From SICU01 sp038045445 (lineage in GTDB: Archaea > Nanobdellota > Nanobdellia > Pacearchaeales > GW2011-AR1): a stretch of 39,112 bases of DNA. The stretch lies in the NCBI GenBank assembly GCA_038045445.1, contig JBBSYC010000029.1:1-39112 (forward strand), in the 5' to 3' direction. The first letter of the stretch is position 1; the number at the start of each line of letters is the position of its first letter. The position numbers and the translations under genes are program-made. Under the pieces are notes generated by a model, which was given only the letters and a program-made list of their open reading frames with translations, was not told the origin of the DNA and did not search any database. This document shows positions 6,476-14,755 of the stretch, in pieces.

Positions 6476-6998
6476 ACATGTAGAATGGTGCTTAAGCAAG
6501 GCTAAAAAAGAAATAGAAGAATGTGCAAGATTAAATAAAAGACTAAAACATCGCGGTTTAATAAAATCAAATCCTAATGTTCAGCAATCACAAAACCATT
6601 TAAAGAAAGCAGAAGAAAATCTTCAATTTGCAGTTTCTTTAGATTCAAGCAGATATGGCTACAAAGTAATTGAATCTATTTTTTATTCAATCTATCAATG
6701 TTTTCTTTCAATTGCAATGAAATTTGGATACGAGTCGGCAAATCAGACCTGCACAATAAGTTTAATGGAATATCTGAAAGAGCAGAACAAAATAAACTTA
6801 GACCAAAAATTCGTAGAAATGATGAGGTATAAAGATGAGCAGAAAGAACAAGAATACACGAGCATAATAGATATGAGGGAAGAATATACTTACAGTGCAA
6901 AAGTGTCTGTTGAAAAAGAGAAAATAGATGAATTAATACTAGTATGTCAAGAGTTAATTGAGAAAACAAAGGAAATCATATATTCAAAAGAAAGTTAA
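6459..6998 (+). CDS. HEPN-domain partner of module 3
   Basis: 179 residues, almost wholly helical. A HEPN-like core begins HLKKAEENLQFAVSL (about residue 46) and continues with the hydrophobic helix VIESIFYSIYQCFLSIAMKF; later MREEYTYSAK sits where many HEPN proteins keep their conserved arginine and tyrosine. No Rx4HxY RNase motif is seen. Overlap with the upstream nucleotidyltransferase implies coupled translation. Assigned by context plus overall pattern; function as toxin or binding partner is not proven by sequence. Confidence 0.7.
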   Translation: MSQSSKHVEWCLSKAKKEIEECARLNKRLKHRGLIKSNPNVQQSQNHLKKAEENLQFAVSLDSSRYGYKVIESIFYSIYQCFLSIAMKFGYESANQTCTISLMEYLKEQNKINLDQKFVEMMRYKDEQKEQEYTSIIDMREEYTYSAKVSVEKEKIDELILVCQELIEKTKEIIYSKES

Positions 6999-7042
6999 AC
7001 AACTAATTCTAAAAGCTTAAATATCTAAAAAAGATAATAACG

Positions 7043-7855
7043 ATGATGATAAAAAAAGGGTTCGTAATTTCAGCAATCTCTTTACTATTAATGTCTGCAT
7101 TTGTCCTAGTTGCAGGGTCTTCAACAGCTAATGCTCAAAATAATGCAAACAATGTTTGTGAAACAAATAGTGATTGTATTTTAAGACCCAGTTATGGATG
7201 TTGTGGAGATTTAAAAGTCTGTCAAAACGTTAATGAGCAAGCGCCTACAGAACAAGGGTGTTCTCCTTTATTGGGTTGTCCTGTGAGAGATGGTCCTACT
7301 TCATGCGGATGTGTAAATTCTGTATGCGTGGGTAGTTATTCAATAAATAATAATGTAAAAACATGCGAAGACAAAAGCACTTTAAAAGAAAGAATCAAAT
7401 GCAGACTTGAAAATAAAGAAGTAGCAAGAGAAGAAAAGAGTCGTTCAGTTGAAGAAGCTTGCAGAAGTGATTCAAATGCGACAAAAATGGCTTGTGAAAG
7501 ACTCTACAATGTTTCTGCAAGATGTTATGAACAAGCAGATGCAATCACAAAGAAGAAATGTTTTCTCCAAGAATCAGGAGTCAATATCAACAAAGGCGGG
7601 ACATTTAGAGCCACACCAGACGAATCAAAAAGAAACTATGTTGTTTTACTTTTGTATGACCTTCAAGAAAGAATAGAGAATATGCATGAAAATGGAAATA
7701 TCTCTTCAGAACAGGCATCTAGTCTAATACAAAAAATAGTAGACATAAAGAGAATGATTCTTGCAAAAGAAAAAAGATCTGAAATTGTATTAAAAATGCA
7801 GGAATTCAAGAAAGAATACAGAGAAATAGTAAAACCTAAAAGAGAACAACAATGA
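7043..7855 (+). CDS. exported cysteine-rich protein with helical C terminus
   Basis: 270 residues. A signal peptide is clear: basic start, hydrophobic ISAISLLLMSAFVLVAG, then STANAQ. Residues about 38-107 form a cysteine-rich module (C-x5-C, GCCGDLKVC, GCSPLLGCP, CGCVNSVC), likely disulfide-bonded outside the cell. The rest is charged and helical (LLLYDLQERIENMHENGNIS onward). A TATA-like TTAAATAT lies near 7015. It shares a 4-base ATGA overlap with the next gene, so the two form an operon. A disulfide role would fit the nearby thioredoxin-like protein, which is inference. Confidence 0.75.
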   Translation: MMIKKGFVISAISLLLMSAFVLVAGSSTANAQNNANNVCETNSDCILRPSYGCCGDLKVCQNVNEQAPTEQGCSPLLGCPVRDGPTSCGCVNSVCVGSYSINNNVKTCEDKSTLKERIKCRLENKEVAREEKSRSVEEACRSDSNATKMACERLYNVSARCYEQADAITKKKCFLQESGVNINKGGTFRATPDESKRNYVVLLLYDLQERIENMHENGNISSEQASSLIQKIVDIKRMILAKEKRSEIVLKMQEFKKEYREIVKPKREQQ

Positions 7856-8049
7856 AAATAATAATCTGGCTTATAGTCGCAATAGTCCTAGTAGGAGGAT
7901 TAGCATGGTTTCTTTCGTCGGATACTGAAAATATAAATTCTTTAAACGAAGAAAAGGATACTTCTCAAATATCTGAAGAAGGAAGAGTTATAGATACAGA
8001 CAATGCAGTCCTCGATGAAATAGATGAAGTCCTATCAGAAATAGGATAG
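7852..8049 (+). CDS. small membrane-anchored acidic protein
   Basis: 65 residues: an N-terminal membrane helix (IIIWLIVAIVLVGGLAWFL, residues 3-21) and a strongly acidic tail rich in Glu and Asp. It starts at the ATG that overlaps the stop of the cysteine-rich gene (ATGA) and ends 35 bases before htpX, which has its own TATA-like element (AACTTATATATTC). No family is recognised. Confidence 0.65.
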   Translation: MKIIIWLIVAIVLVGGLAWFLSSDTENINSLNEEKDTSQISEEGRVIDTDNAVLDEIDEVLSEIG

Positions 8050-8084
8050 TAAAAACTTATATATTCTACAATATCTTTATAAAA

Positions 8085-8990
8085 ATGTCCGAAAGAATTT
8101 CGTTTCACAAAGAAATACAGAATAACAAAATAAAATCATTTTTATTAATGATTTCAATAGTTTTAATTCTTATAATATTGGGTTATGTAATAGCAAGAAT
8201 ATTAGACCCATCATATTTCTTTCTTATAATGGTTATATCAATAATATTTTCCTTATCTTACACTTTAATTAGCTATTATAATGCGGACAAGATAGCTTTG
8301 GCATCTGTAAATGCAAGACCTGCCTCAAGAGTTCATCATAGAAATTTTGTCGAAGCAGCAGAGAACATGGCTTTAGCTTCAGGTCTCCCAATACCCAAGT
8401 TATATGTTATGGAATCAAATCAGATAAATGCGTTTGCATCAGGCAGAAACCCTCAAAATTCAGTCGTATGCGTAACATCTGGAGCCATTGAAAAATTAAG
8501 CAAACAAGAGTTAGAAGGAGTAATCGCTCATGAAATGTCACATATAGCAAACTACGACATAAGATTCATGACTTTCACCGCAATAGCCATAGGAATGATT
8601 TCAATCATTGCAGAATTCTTTCTTAGAAGCCTATGGTTTTCAGGAGGAAATAGGGGGCGCGATGGAAAATCTGGAGCAATATTAATAATTGTAGGAATAG
8701 CTCTTTCTATTATCGCACCATTGCTTTCAAATCTAGTCTCTCTGGCAATATCAAGAAAAAGAGAATTTGCAGCAGATGCAACAGGAGTTAAATTAACAAG
8801 ATATCCTCCAGGATTATCGAGTGCATTAAAGAAAATAAAGCACGAACAAACAAACAAAGAAGACAAGCATAAATTTCCAAAAGCAGTAGCACCTTTATTT
8901 ATATCAGACCCCTACAAGAAAAAGTTCAGAAACTTATTTTCAACACATCCAGATATTGATGATAGAATATCAAGATTAGAAAGGATGTAA
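8085..8990 (+). CDS. htpX: HtpX-like membrane zinc metalloprotease (M48)
   Basis: 301 residues. Two membrane helices near residues 18-36 and 44-62, the catalytic HEMSH at 149-153 (zinc ligands His149, His153, catalytic Glu150), two further hydrophobic segments, and REFAAD with the third ligand Glu227. The N-terminal part of the soluble domain shows PKLYVMESNQINAFASG, characteristic of HtpX. The family degrades damaged membrane proteins on the cytoplasmic side. Full length and all catalytic residues are present. It is functionally linked with LemA, which lies upstream at 5248. Confidence 0.94.
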   Translation: MSERISFHKEIQNNKIKSFLLMISIVLILIILGYVIARILDPSYFFLIMVISIIFSLSYTLISYYNADKIALASVNARPASRVHHRNFVEAAENMALASGLPIPKLYVMESNQINAFASGRNPQNSVVCVTSGAIEKLSKQELEGVIAHEMSHIANYDIRFMTFTAIAIGMISIIAEFFLRSLWFSGGNRGRDGKSGAILIIVGIALSIIAPLLSNLVSLAISRKREFAADATGVKLTRYPPGLSSALKKIKHEQTNKEDKHKFPKAVAPLFISDPYKKKFRNLFSTHPDIDDRISRLERM

Positions 8991-9057
8991 AAGGTTCTTT
9001 TAATTCATAGCAATAAATCATAGAAAATCTTATAAACTAAACAAATTAAGAAGAGAT

Positions 9058-9138
9058 ATGAATGGATTTACAACTAGTAAATTTGTAAAAAATACTAGCT
9101 GGAAGTCTATTAAGATTAAGTTCTTCGGCCTCAATTAA
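9058..9138 (+). CDS. possible 26-residue mini-protein or leader peptide
   Basis: A TATA-like AATCTTATAAACTA (about 9026-9039) stands some 20-25 bases before an ATG at 9058, the spacing seen at leaderless genes here. The frame encodes MNGFTTSKFVKN followed by a basic tail ending KIKFFGLN. It ends 34 bases before the next gene, which has no clear promoter of its own, so it may be a leader of that gene. Length prevents family assignment. Confidence 0.35.
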   Translation: MNGFTTSKFVKNTSWKSIKIKFFGLN

Positions 9139-9172
9139 GTGCCGTCTTAAATTCTCTAAACTTTGTCATAAA

Positions 9173-9511
9173 ATGAGCGGCACTATTAACAATTCAATCG
9201 ATGGAATCTCAGGAAATCAAATAGCCAGGCAAAGCTGTGTTCGAATAATTAGACGGTCAAATCTCCCAGTAATCCTAAAAGCAGAAGTTGAAAAATTCAT
9301 AGAAAGAAATGTCCTGCCTGATTGCGGAAGAGTCCCTCCAAACTGCCTAAAAGCTTTCATGATAAAAACAGCCCAAAGAATGGGGTTTCACAGAGTTGTG
9401 CCCTATGTAAAAAATCTATTTAGAGCAAAAGTGGGCTATGAAGGGTATTTTTTAGACAGTGGACAATTGTTTAGAGTCGATTTGGTCGAGGATATAAGAA
9501 AGTTTTCCTAA
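9173..9511 (+). CDS. 112-residue protein of unknown function
   Basis: Starts MSGTINNSIDGISGNQIARQ; the middle is basic and helical with three cysteines (SCVRII, PDCGRVPPNC) and ends VDLVEDIRKFS. No membrane segment or known motif is seen. Its last 60 bases overlap the 3' end of the convergent HAD gene. Both frames look like real protein to their ends, so the antisense overlap may be genuine. The open frame extends upstream to 9089 without an ATG. Confidence 0.5.
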   Translation: MSGTINNSIDGISGNQIARQSCVRIIRRSNLPVILKAEVEKFIERNVLPDCGRVPPNCLKAFMIKTAQRMGFHRVVPYVKNLFRAKVGYEGYFLDSGQLFRVDLVEDIRKFS

Positions 9512-10141
9512 ATCAGATATTATGTAGTCCGGTCTCTTTTTTAGAATATCCCTTCTTTTAGACCATGAACTTTTTCTAGAAATAATGACTCCGTAACACC
9601 CAACACCTCTAGAAACATCAGCATCTATATCTTTGTCGCCAACATAAACTATTTCAGAAGGAGATAAAGAATATTTCTTAGCAAGCCTTTTTATCATAGA
9701 TATTTTATTATTGAACTTGTCTGCACCATAAACCTCATCAAAAAATTTAACTCTCAAAAATTCAAGAGACTTTTTTATAAAAGAGGTAACATTATTTGAA
9801 ACGATTACCTTTTTCAACTCAATTTTTTTAACAGACAAGAGATTTTTGCAAGGTTTTATTTTATGATGTTCTTTGGTAAAATCTTCTATTATCGCATCGG
9901 AAACGTTTCTCACAATGTCGGAGGGTAAACCAGTAAGAGTAAGATAATTTTCTAAAGGAGTGTTTCCAAAGAATCTTAGTAAATCTTTAGTTAGATATAT
10001 CTCAAATGTGAAGAGATGTTTTTTAATGATTCTTAAGAGCAGTTCTCTAGTGTCAGCAAGCGTGCCATCAAAATCAAAAACAATAAGTTTTATCCCAGAG
10101 TATTCTTTATCTAAAGTAACTCTTTTAAATAAGGAGCTCAT
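9452..10141 (-). CDS. HAD-superfamily hydrolase (phosphatase-like)
   Basis: 229 residues. HAD motif I is VFDFDGTLADT (Asp nucleophile near residue 21), motif II is VIVSNNVTS, then the conserved lysine region and motif III/IV EIVYVGDKDIDADVSRG. An alpha-helical C1 cap lies between motifs I and II, as in phosphoglycolate phosphatase-like members. Substrate cannot be named. The ATG overlaps the end of the upstream receptor-like gene by 4 bases (10138-10141), so the two are co-translated. Its 3' end runs 60 bases into the convergent gene at 9173. Confidence 0.88.
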   Translation of the reverse strand: MSSLFKRVTLDKEYSGIKLIVFDFDGTLADTRELLLRIIKKHLFTFEIYLTKDLLRFFGNTPLENYLTLTGLPSDIVRNVSDAIIEDFTKEHHKIKPCKNLLSVKKIELKKVIVSNNVTSFIKKSLEFLRVKFFDEVYGADKFNNKISMIKRLAKKYSLSPSEIVYVGDKDIDADVSRGVGCYGVIISRKSSWSKRRDILKKRPDYIISDLGKLSYILDQIDSKQLSTV

Positions 10142-12195
10142 TGCTTATTTCTATCTGAAAATCTTTTAATAAATTCCCTGCTTTGAAAATGATCAACTAC
10201 CTTAACAACTTCCCAAATTCCAGGATAAGCAGTCTTTTCAGTTTTAACGGTGCTTATAACTTTTCTTCTTACCGACTCAGAAACTAATAGTTTGGAATTA
10301 GACAGAAATGCAATCTTTTTTGAATAGCTAATCAAGTTACCAGTGCTAGTGAAATGGAACTTTCCATTCTCAATTTCACTTATTATCTCACCATCAGCAA
10401 CCCCTAATCCAAATTTTACCCAGTCATTATGCAATTTAATGTGTTCTAATAACAACGCTTGCATACGTCTTCCAAGATTAACTGCAGAAATCTCATTTTC
10501 CTGAATTTTTGTAAGCCTTGGAGAGAACAATATTATTTTATATTCGCCATCAACATATACTTTAGCACCAACTTCTTGCGCCATTGATAATGATCTATTA
10601 AGTGTTTCAGTTGCAGACGGAGAGTTAGAACTCATATATAATGCAATAGCAACAGCTCTTTCCCTTATGCCTTGATTTTGAGAATCAAAAAGCACGGTTG
10701 GACTAACCTTTGTAACTTCAGGCTTCGAACTAGCCACACCTTCAGAAGAATGCTTATTAAACCAAGACATATCAAACTTAGAATCCTGTTTCTTTGAGAC
10801 TTCAGAGAAAGGTTTATTTTCGAAAACAGGACTTGCCTTCAAAGGCAAATTTGTCACATTACCGTAATTAGAAGGTTTAGGAAGATTCTTTTGCATCTTC
10901 AATTTAACTCTAACAAGCACTATAACCAATACAAGAAGTATAACTGCGAGCCACCATATCAAAGGGTCTGTAAATGTGTTTAAGACATCTTCTCTAAAAT
11001 CAGTAACCTTAACAGCGTTCCCAGTCAAAAAAGCACTTCCAAGGGGTTTACTCTCTCCAGATTCAAGAACAGATATGGAATAATCTCCATCAGGAGCCCT
11101 CAAAGTAAACTTTTGAGTCTCTCCAGAATTTAATCTAATCTGCTTGACCTCAATATAAGAACCTATAGTAATCTCTAAAGGTCCATCATACAATGCATTT
11201 CCAACATTAGTGACAATAAGAGTATTATTTATTAAACTTGTCTGTATTGTACTAACTTCAACAAGGTAAAAGAGTTTTCTGCTAGACAACTCATCAATGG
11301 TAGCTTCAATACTCCAGTAACCTGGAGTATCATTAAGGAAGAAAATTATTTTCTGGTCTTCCCCGGAGTTAACAACTTTCTGAATAAAAGGAACTCCCTG
11401 AGGCTTATTTACCACAAGACTTGCTTCTCTGATAATTGGCTCTCCTGCCTGATCTACTGCGTCAACTCTAAAAACAAATTCGGAATCTGGCAAAGGGTTA
11501 TCATTATCAATAAAGATAGTTACACTCTTAAGTATTTGATTAACCTCAAATTTATCAGAGTAAGCTCCAAAATTTATTTTTCTAGAGTTATAGTCTGTAT
11601 TATGTATATCTATCCTAACCTCATGCTCTCCAGATTTAGAATCTGATGGAAGTAAAATAATAGCATTAAATATTCCTTGAGAAACAATGGAGGATTTATA
11701 CAAGTTCAAAGAAGGTATAAAAATCTCAGCAAAACCATTAACTGGAACACCGCTCTCTTTAACAGCAGTTCCACTTACTCGAAGATAATTTCCAGGATTA
11801 AGGGTATCAAGTTCAAATTCCGCATCTACAGTTATTTTGTTAGAAAGTAAAAAAGAACTGCTCCTAACTTCTTCATTTCCGTAAGTAGCAACCAAGACAC
11901 AAGGTTCAGTTATATTGTACATTAATGGATCTAAAAGCTCCGTAGTTACAAGAACTGGTCTTTCAATATTGGGCTGAAGATTAAAAAAACTGTTGAATAT
12001 ATTTGAACTAAAAGTAGTACCACATTCCAAATCAACAATATAATGGGCACCTGTAGAAGAAGAAGAGATAATGGTAGTCTGAACACTAAGTTGGTCTCCA
12101 TAATTATAAATAGGATTTAAAGATTCAATAAATATGCTTGATGAACCCAAGGGTAAAAATGCAAACAACAGTAAAAACACCAACCTCAATTTCAT
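10138..12195 (-). CDS. receptor-like membrane protein with degenerate cyclase-type cytoplasmic domain
   Basis: 685 residues. Signal peptide (VFLLLFAFLPLGSS), then about 370 residues of beta-sandwich-like extracellular sequence in several Ig/filamin-like repeats, a membrane helix at about 411-430 (WWLAVILLVLVIVLVRV), a linker, and a domain from about 515. That domain follows the order of class III nucleotidyl cyclases: a first strand (AVAIALYM), a GAKVYVDGEYKIILFS hairpin in the place of the GD turn, an ENEISAVNLGRRMQALLLEH helix, FGLGVADGEI, FTSTGNLISYSKKIA where cyclases have the TxxGxxVNxAxR element, and LLVSESVRRKV. The metal-binding aspartates are not evident, so it is probably a non-catalytic sensor or scaffold. 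The cyclase relation is my inference from pattern. Confidence 0.7.
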   Translation of the reverse strand: MKLRLVFLLLFAFLPLGSSSIFIESLNPIYNYGDQLSVQTTIISSSSTGAHYIVDLECGTTFSSNIFNSFFNLQPNIERPVLVTTELLDPLMYNITEPCVLVATYGNEEVRSSSFLLSNKITVDAEFELDTLNPGNYLRVSGTAVKESGVPVNGFAEIFIPSLNLYKSSIVSQGIFNAIILLPSDSKSGEHEVRIDIHNTDYNSRKINFGAYSDKFEVNQILKSVTIFIDNDNPLPDSEFVFRVDAVDQAGEPIIREASLVVNKPQGVPFIQKVVNSGEDQKIIFFLNDTPGYWSIEATIDELSSRKLFYLVEVSTIQTSLINNTLIVTNVGNALYDGPLEITIGSYIEVKQIRLNSGETQKFTLRAPDGDYSISVLESGESKPLGSAFLTGNAVKVTDFREDVLNTFTDPLIWWLAVILLVLVIVLVRVKLKMQKNLPKPSNYGNVTNLPLKASPVFENKPFSEVSKKQDSKFDMSWFNKHSSEGVASSKPEVTKVSPTVLFDSQNQGIRERAVAIALYMSSNSPSATETLNRSLSMAQEVGAKVYVDGEYKIILFSPRLTKIQENEISAVNLGRRMQALLLEHIKLHNDWVKFGLGVADGEIISEIENGKFHFTSTGNLISYSKKIAFLSNSKLLVSESVRRKVISTVKTEKTAYPGIWEVVKVVDHFQSREFIKRFSDRNKQ

Positions 12196-12240
12196 TGCAG
12201 TAAGAGTTATTTAATATATATAAACATTATTAACAAAAAA

Positions 12241-12882
12241 TTAATTTGAGTTAAACAATACTTCTCTAGGCTCTAGATTTCCATTACTTAAAATTTCATC
12301 AATAGTTATTCTCTGTCTCGTGTTCTTGCCAAATTTATCTGCAAATATCAAATCTCCATCTTCACCCAAATAAAGAGCAACGTGTGTATATCCAGCACCA
12401 GCATCTCTTGCTTGACCATTGTATTTACTATTGGGATTAAAAAATCCAACAAGCATACCAGGTCTTAAACGCCCTTCATTTTCTAGTCTTTCTAAATCTA
12501 ATTTATTTTTCACAGAAATCTCTTCTATTCTTAAGTCATTTCTAATATCCCACGCATCAGCACGAGGGTATTGTATTCCAAAAATATCTTCAGCAGCTAA
12601 ACGAGCATATCTAGAGCACATATTTGCAGGAACAATATCTGTAGGATAAACAATTCCAACAGGTAGTAACCCTGAGACAGACCTTACAGAAGGTTTCTTT
12701 GATTTAACAACATCTCGTTTAGGTTCTTCATAAGTTGGTTGAATAGAAACAGGTTCGGTCAAAGCAGGTTCAGAATCTTGTCTTTTTTGGGGTAAATTTA
12801 CAAGAGCAATTGTAGAGAGCACAGTAGCAAGTGCTACTTGAGCAATCCCTGCAGTTCTTCTTCCTTCGCCATAAAGTCTCAT
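12241..12882 (-). CDS. membrane-anchored papain-like (NlpC/P60 or CHAP-type) hydrolase
   Basis: 213 residues. A hydrophobic N-terminal segment (IAQVALATVLSTIALVNL) and a proline-rich linker precede a compact domain. Cys89 (NMCSRYARLAAEDIFG) begins a helix, as the nucleophile does in NlpC/P60 and CHAP enzymes; LRPGMLVGFF is the following strand, and His167 (GYTHVALYLG) is in the typical G-H-V-[AG] context, followed by a strand with an Asp. A TATA element (GATTTAAAAG) lies upstream. The family usually cuts peptidoglycan peptides or acts as an amidase/acyltransferase; the archaeal substrate is unknown. Confidence 0.72.
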   Translation of the reverse strand: MRLYGEGRRTAGIAQVALATVLSTIALVNLPQKRQDSEPALTEPVSIQPTYEEPKRDVVKSKKPSVRSVSGLLPVGIVYPTDIVPANMCSRYARLAAEDIFGIQYPRADAWDIRNDLRIEEISVKNKLDLERLENEGRLRPGMLVGFFNPNSKYNGQARDAGAGYTHVALYLGEDGDLIFADKFGKNTRQRITIDEILSNGNLEPREVLFNSN

Positions 12883-13025
12883 AAAAAAATCAGTAAAACT
12901 CCCCTTTTAAATCTTTCTATGTATGTCACGAATAAGTAGTAATACAAAATGGGCGCCTACTATTCAAGGTAAAATAAAATAAGGTATCTCAAAAGTATTA
13001 AATATATAATTCTTATAAACAAATC

Positions 13026-14750
13026 ATGAAAATACTCACATTACACTGCGACTATATAAAATTCAAGGCATTAAAGAAGGCAATTAAAGACATAGAAGAC
13101 CTATCAGAGAAAGAAAAAGAAGAAAAAGAAATAAAGGAATGCCTTGTCGTCTTAACATCCATAGAATCTGGAGACACTGCAAAGACAGTTTTCCAGTTAA
13201 TTGAGGCAGTGGAAAAAACAGCTAATGAAGTAAAAACAGACAAAATAGTTCTTTACCCTTATGCACATCTATCCTCAAATTTGGCAAAACCAAGTATAGC
13301 ATCAGAACTTTTAAAAGAAGCAGAATCACAATTAAGTAAAAAATTCAAGACTACAAGAGCACCTTTCGGATATTACAAGGAATTTGAATTCAAATGCAAA
13401 GGTCATCCACTAGCAGAGTTAAGCAAGGAATTCAAGTCAGAAGGTCATACAGAATTAAAAACAAATTTAATCTCAAAAGAAGAAGTAATAGACCATAAAA
13501 AGTTATTGAATCAAATAAGCAGGTCAAAATTAGACACTTCAAAATTAAAAGACAACGACCATAGAATTTTAGGGCAAAAGCTAGATTTATTCTCATTTAA
13601 CGAAGTCGCTCCAGGCATGGTTTTCTGGCATAGCAACGGACTTATAATTTACAACGAACTAGTAAACTTTTGGAGGGAAGAGCAAAAGAAAGAGAATTAT
13701 TTGGAAATAAAAACTCCACAAATAATGGACAGTAAATTGTGGAAAGTTTCAGGTCATTGGGATAAATATAAAGACAATAATTTTACAACAGATTATGAAG
13801 ACAGACCCTTTCTTGTAAAACCAATGAATTGCCCTGGGGGAATGCTTGTTTTTAGGGCCAATTCAAAATCGTATAAAGATTTGCCCTTAAGAGTAGCTGA
13901 AATGGGAACAGTTCATAGAACAGAATTATCTGGAGTACTAAATGGATTATTCCGAGTAATTCAATTCACTCAAGATGATGCGCATATCTTTTGTGCAGAT
14001 GATGATCAAGTTGGAGAAGAGATTATTGGAGTAGCAAGACTAATTCAGAAATTCTACAAAAAGTTCAATCTTGAATTTGACCATGTAGAGCTATCAACGA
14101 GGCCAGAAAAAAGAATTGGCAGTGATGAAACTTGGGATAGGGCAGAAAAAATGCTCGCCAAAGCTTTAGATAAAATAAAGTTAAAATACAAAATTAATAA
14201 GGGAGATGGAGCTTTCTATGGGCCAAAAATAGACTTTCATGTAAAAGACTCCTTGGGCAGAACTTGGCAGGTCTCAACAATACAATTAGATTTCTCAATG
14301 CCCGAAAGATTTGATTTGGAATTTACAGATAAAGATAATACTCAAAAAAGACCCATAATGATTCACAGAGTAATTTATGGTTCTCTTGAAAGATTTATAG
14401 GGATTTTATTGGAGCACACAAATGGAGCTCTTCCACTATGGCTCTCTCCAAGACAAGTCAGGGTAATCTCATTTACGGACAGAAATAATAAAGCAACAGA
14501 GAAATTTGCCCAAGAGATAAAAGAAGCAATTCCAAATTTGAGAGTAGACACAGACACTCGTTCAGACACATTACAGTCAAAAATAAGAGATGCAGAGATG
14601 TTAAAAATAAATTACATGATTATAATAGGAGATAAAGAAGAAGAAAGCAAGACCTTGACAGTGCGTTCAAGGGGAGAGAAACCCAAGTTTGGAATCAAGA
14701 CAAGTAAATTAATAGAGCAAATAAAAGAAGAAATCCAAGAAAGAAAGTAA
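13026..14750 (+). CDS. thrS: threonyl-tRNA synthetase, archaeal type
   Basis: 574 residues. The N terminus (MKILTLHCDYIKFKALKKAI ... VVLTSIESGD ... LYPYAHLSSNLAKPS) is the archaea-specific editing domain related to D-aminoacyl-tRNA deacylase, not the bacterial TGS/N2 arrangement. The class II core follows: motif 1 region, zinc-ligand KPMNCPGGM, motif 2 around MGTVHRTELSGVLNGLFRV, then DGAFYGPKIDFH and motif 3 IHRVIYGSLERFIGILLEH. The C terminus is the anticodon-binding domain (LSPRQVRVISF). Charges tRNA-Thr and edits Ser. TATA elements lie about 25-30 bases before the ATG. Confidence 0.97.
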   Translation: MKILTLHCDYIKFKALKKAIKDIEDLSEKEKEEKEIKECLVVLTSIESGDTAKTVFQLIEAVEKTANEVKTDKIVLYPYAHLSSNLAKPSIASELLKEAESQLSKKFKTTRAPFGYYKEFEFKCKGHPLAELSKEFKSEGHTELKTNLISKEEVIDHKKLLNQISRSKLDTSKLKDNDHRILGQKLDLFSFNEVAPGMVFWHSNGLIIYNELVNFWREEQKKENYLEIKTPQIMDSKLWKVSGHWDKYKDNNFTTDYEDRPFLVKPMNCPGGMLVFRANSKSYKDLPLRVAEMGTVHRTELSGVLNGLFRVIQFTQDDAHIFCADDDQVGEEIIGVARLIQKFYKKFNLEFDHVELSTRPEKRIGSDETWDRAEKMLAKALDKIKLKYKINKGDGAFYGPKIDFHVKDSLGRTWQVSTIQLDFSMPERFDLEFTDKDNTQKRPIMIHRVIYGSLERFIGILLEHTNGALPLWLSPRQVRVISFTDRNNKATEKFAQEIKEAIPNLRVDTDTRSDTLQSKIRDAEMLKINYMIIIGDKEEESKTLTVRSRGEKPKFGIKTSKLIEQIKEEIQERK

Positions 14751-14755
14751 TCAAA

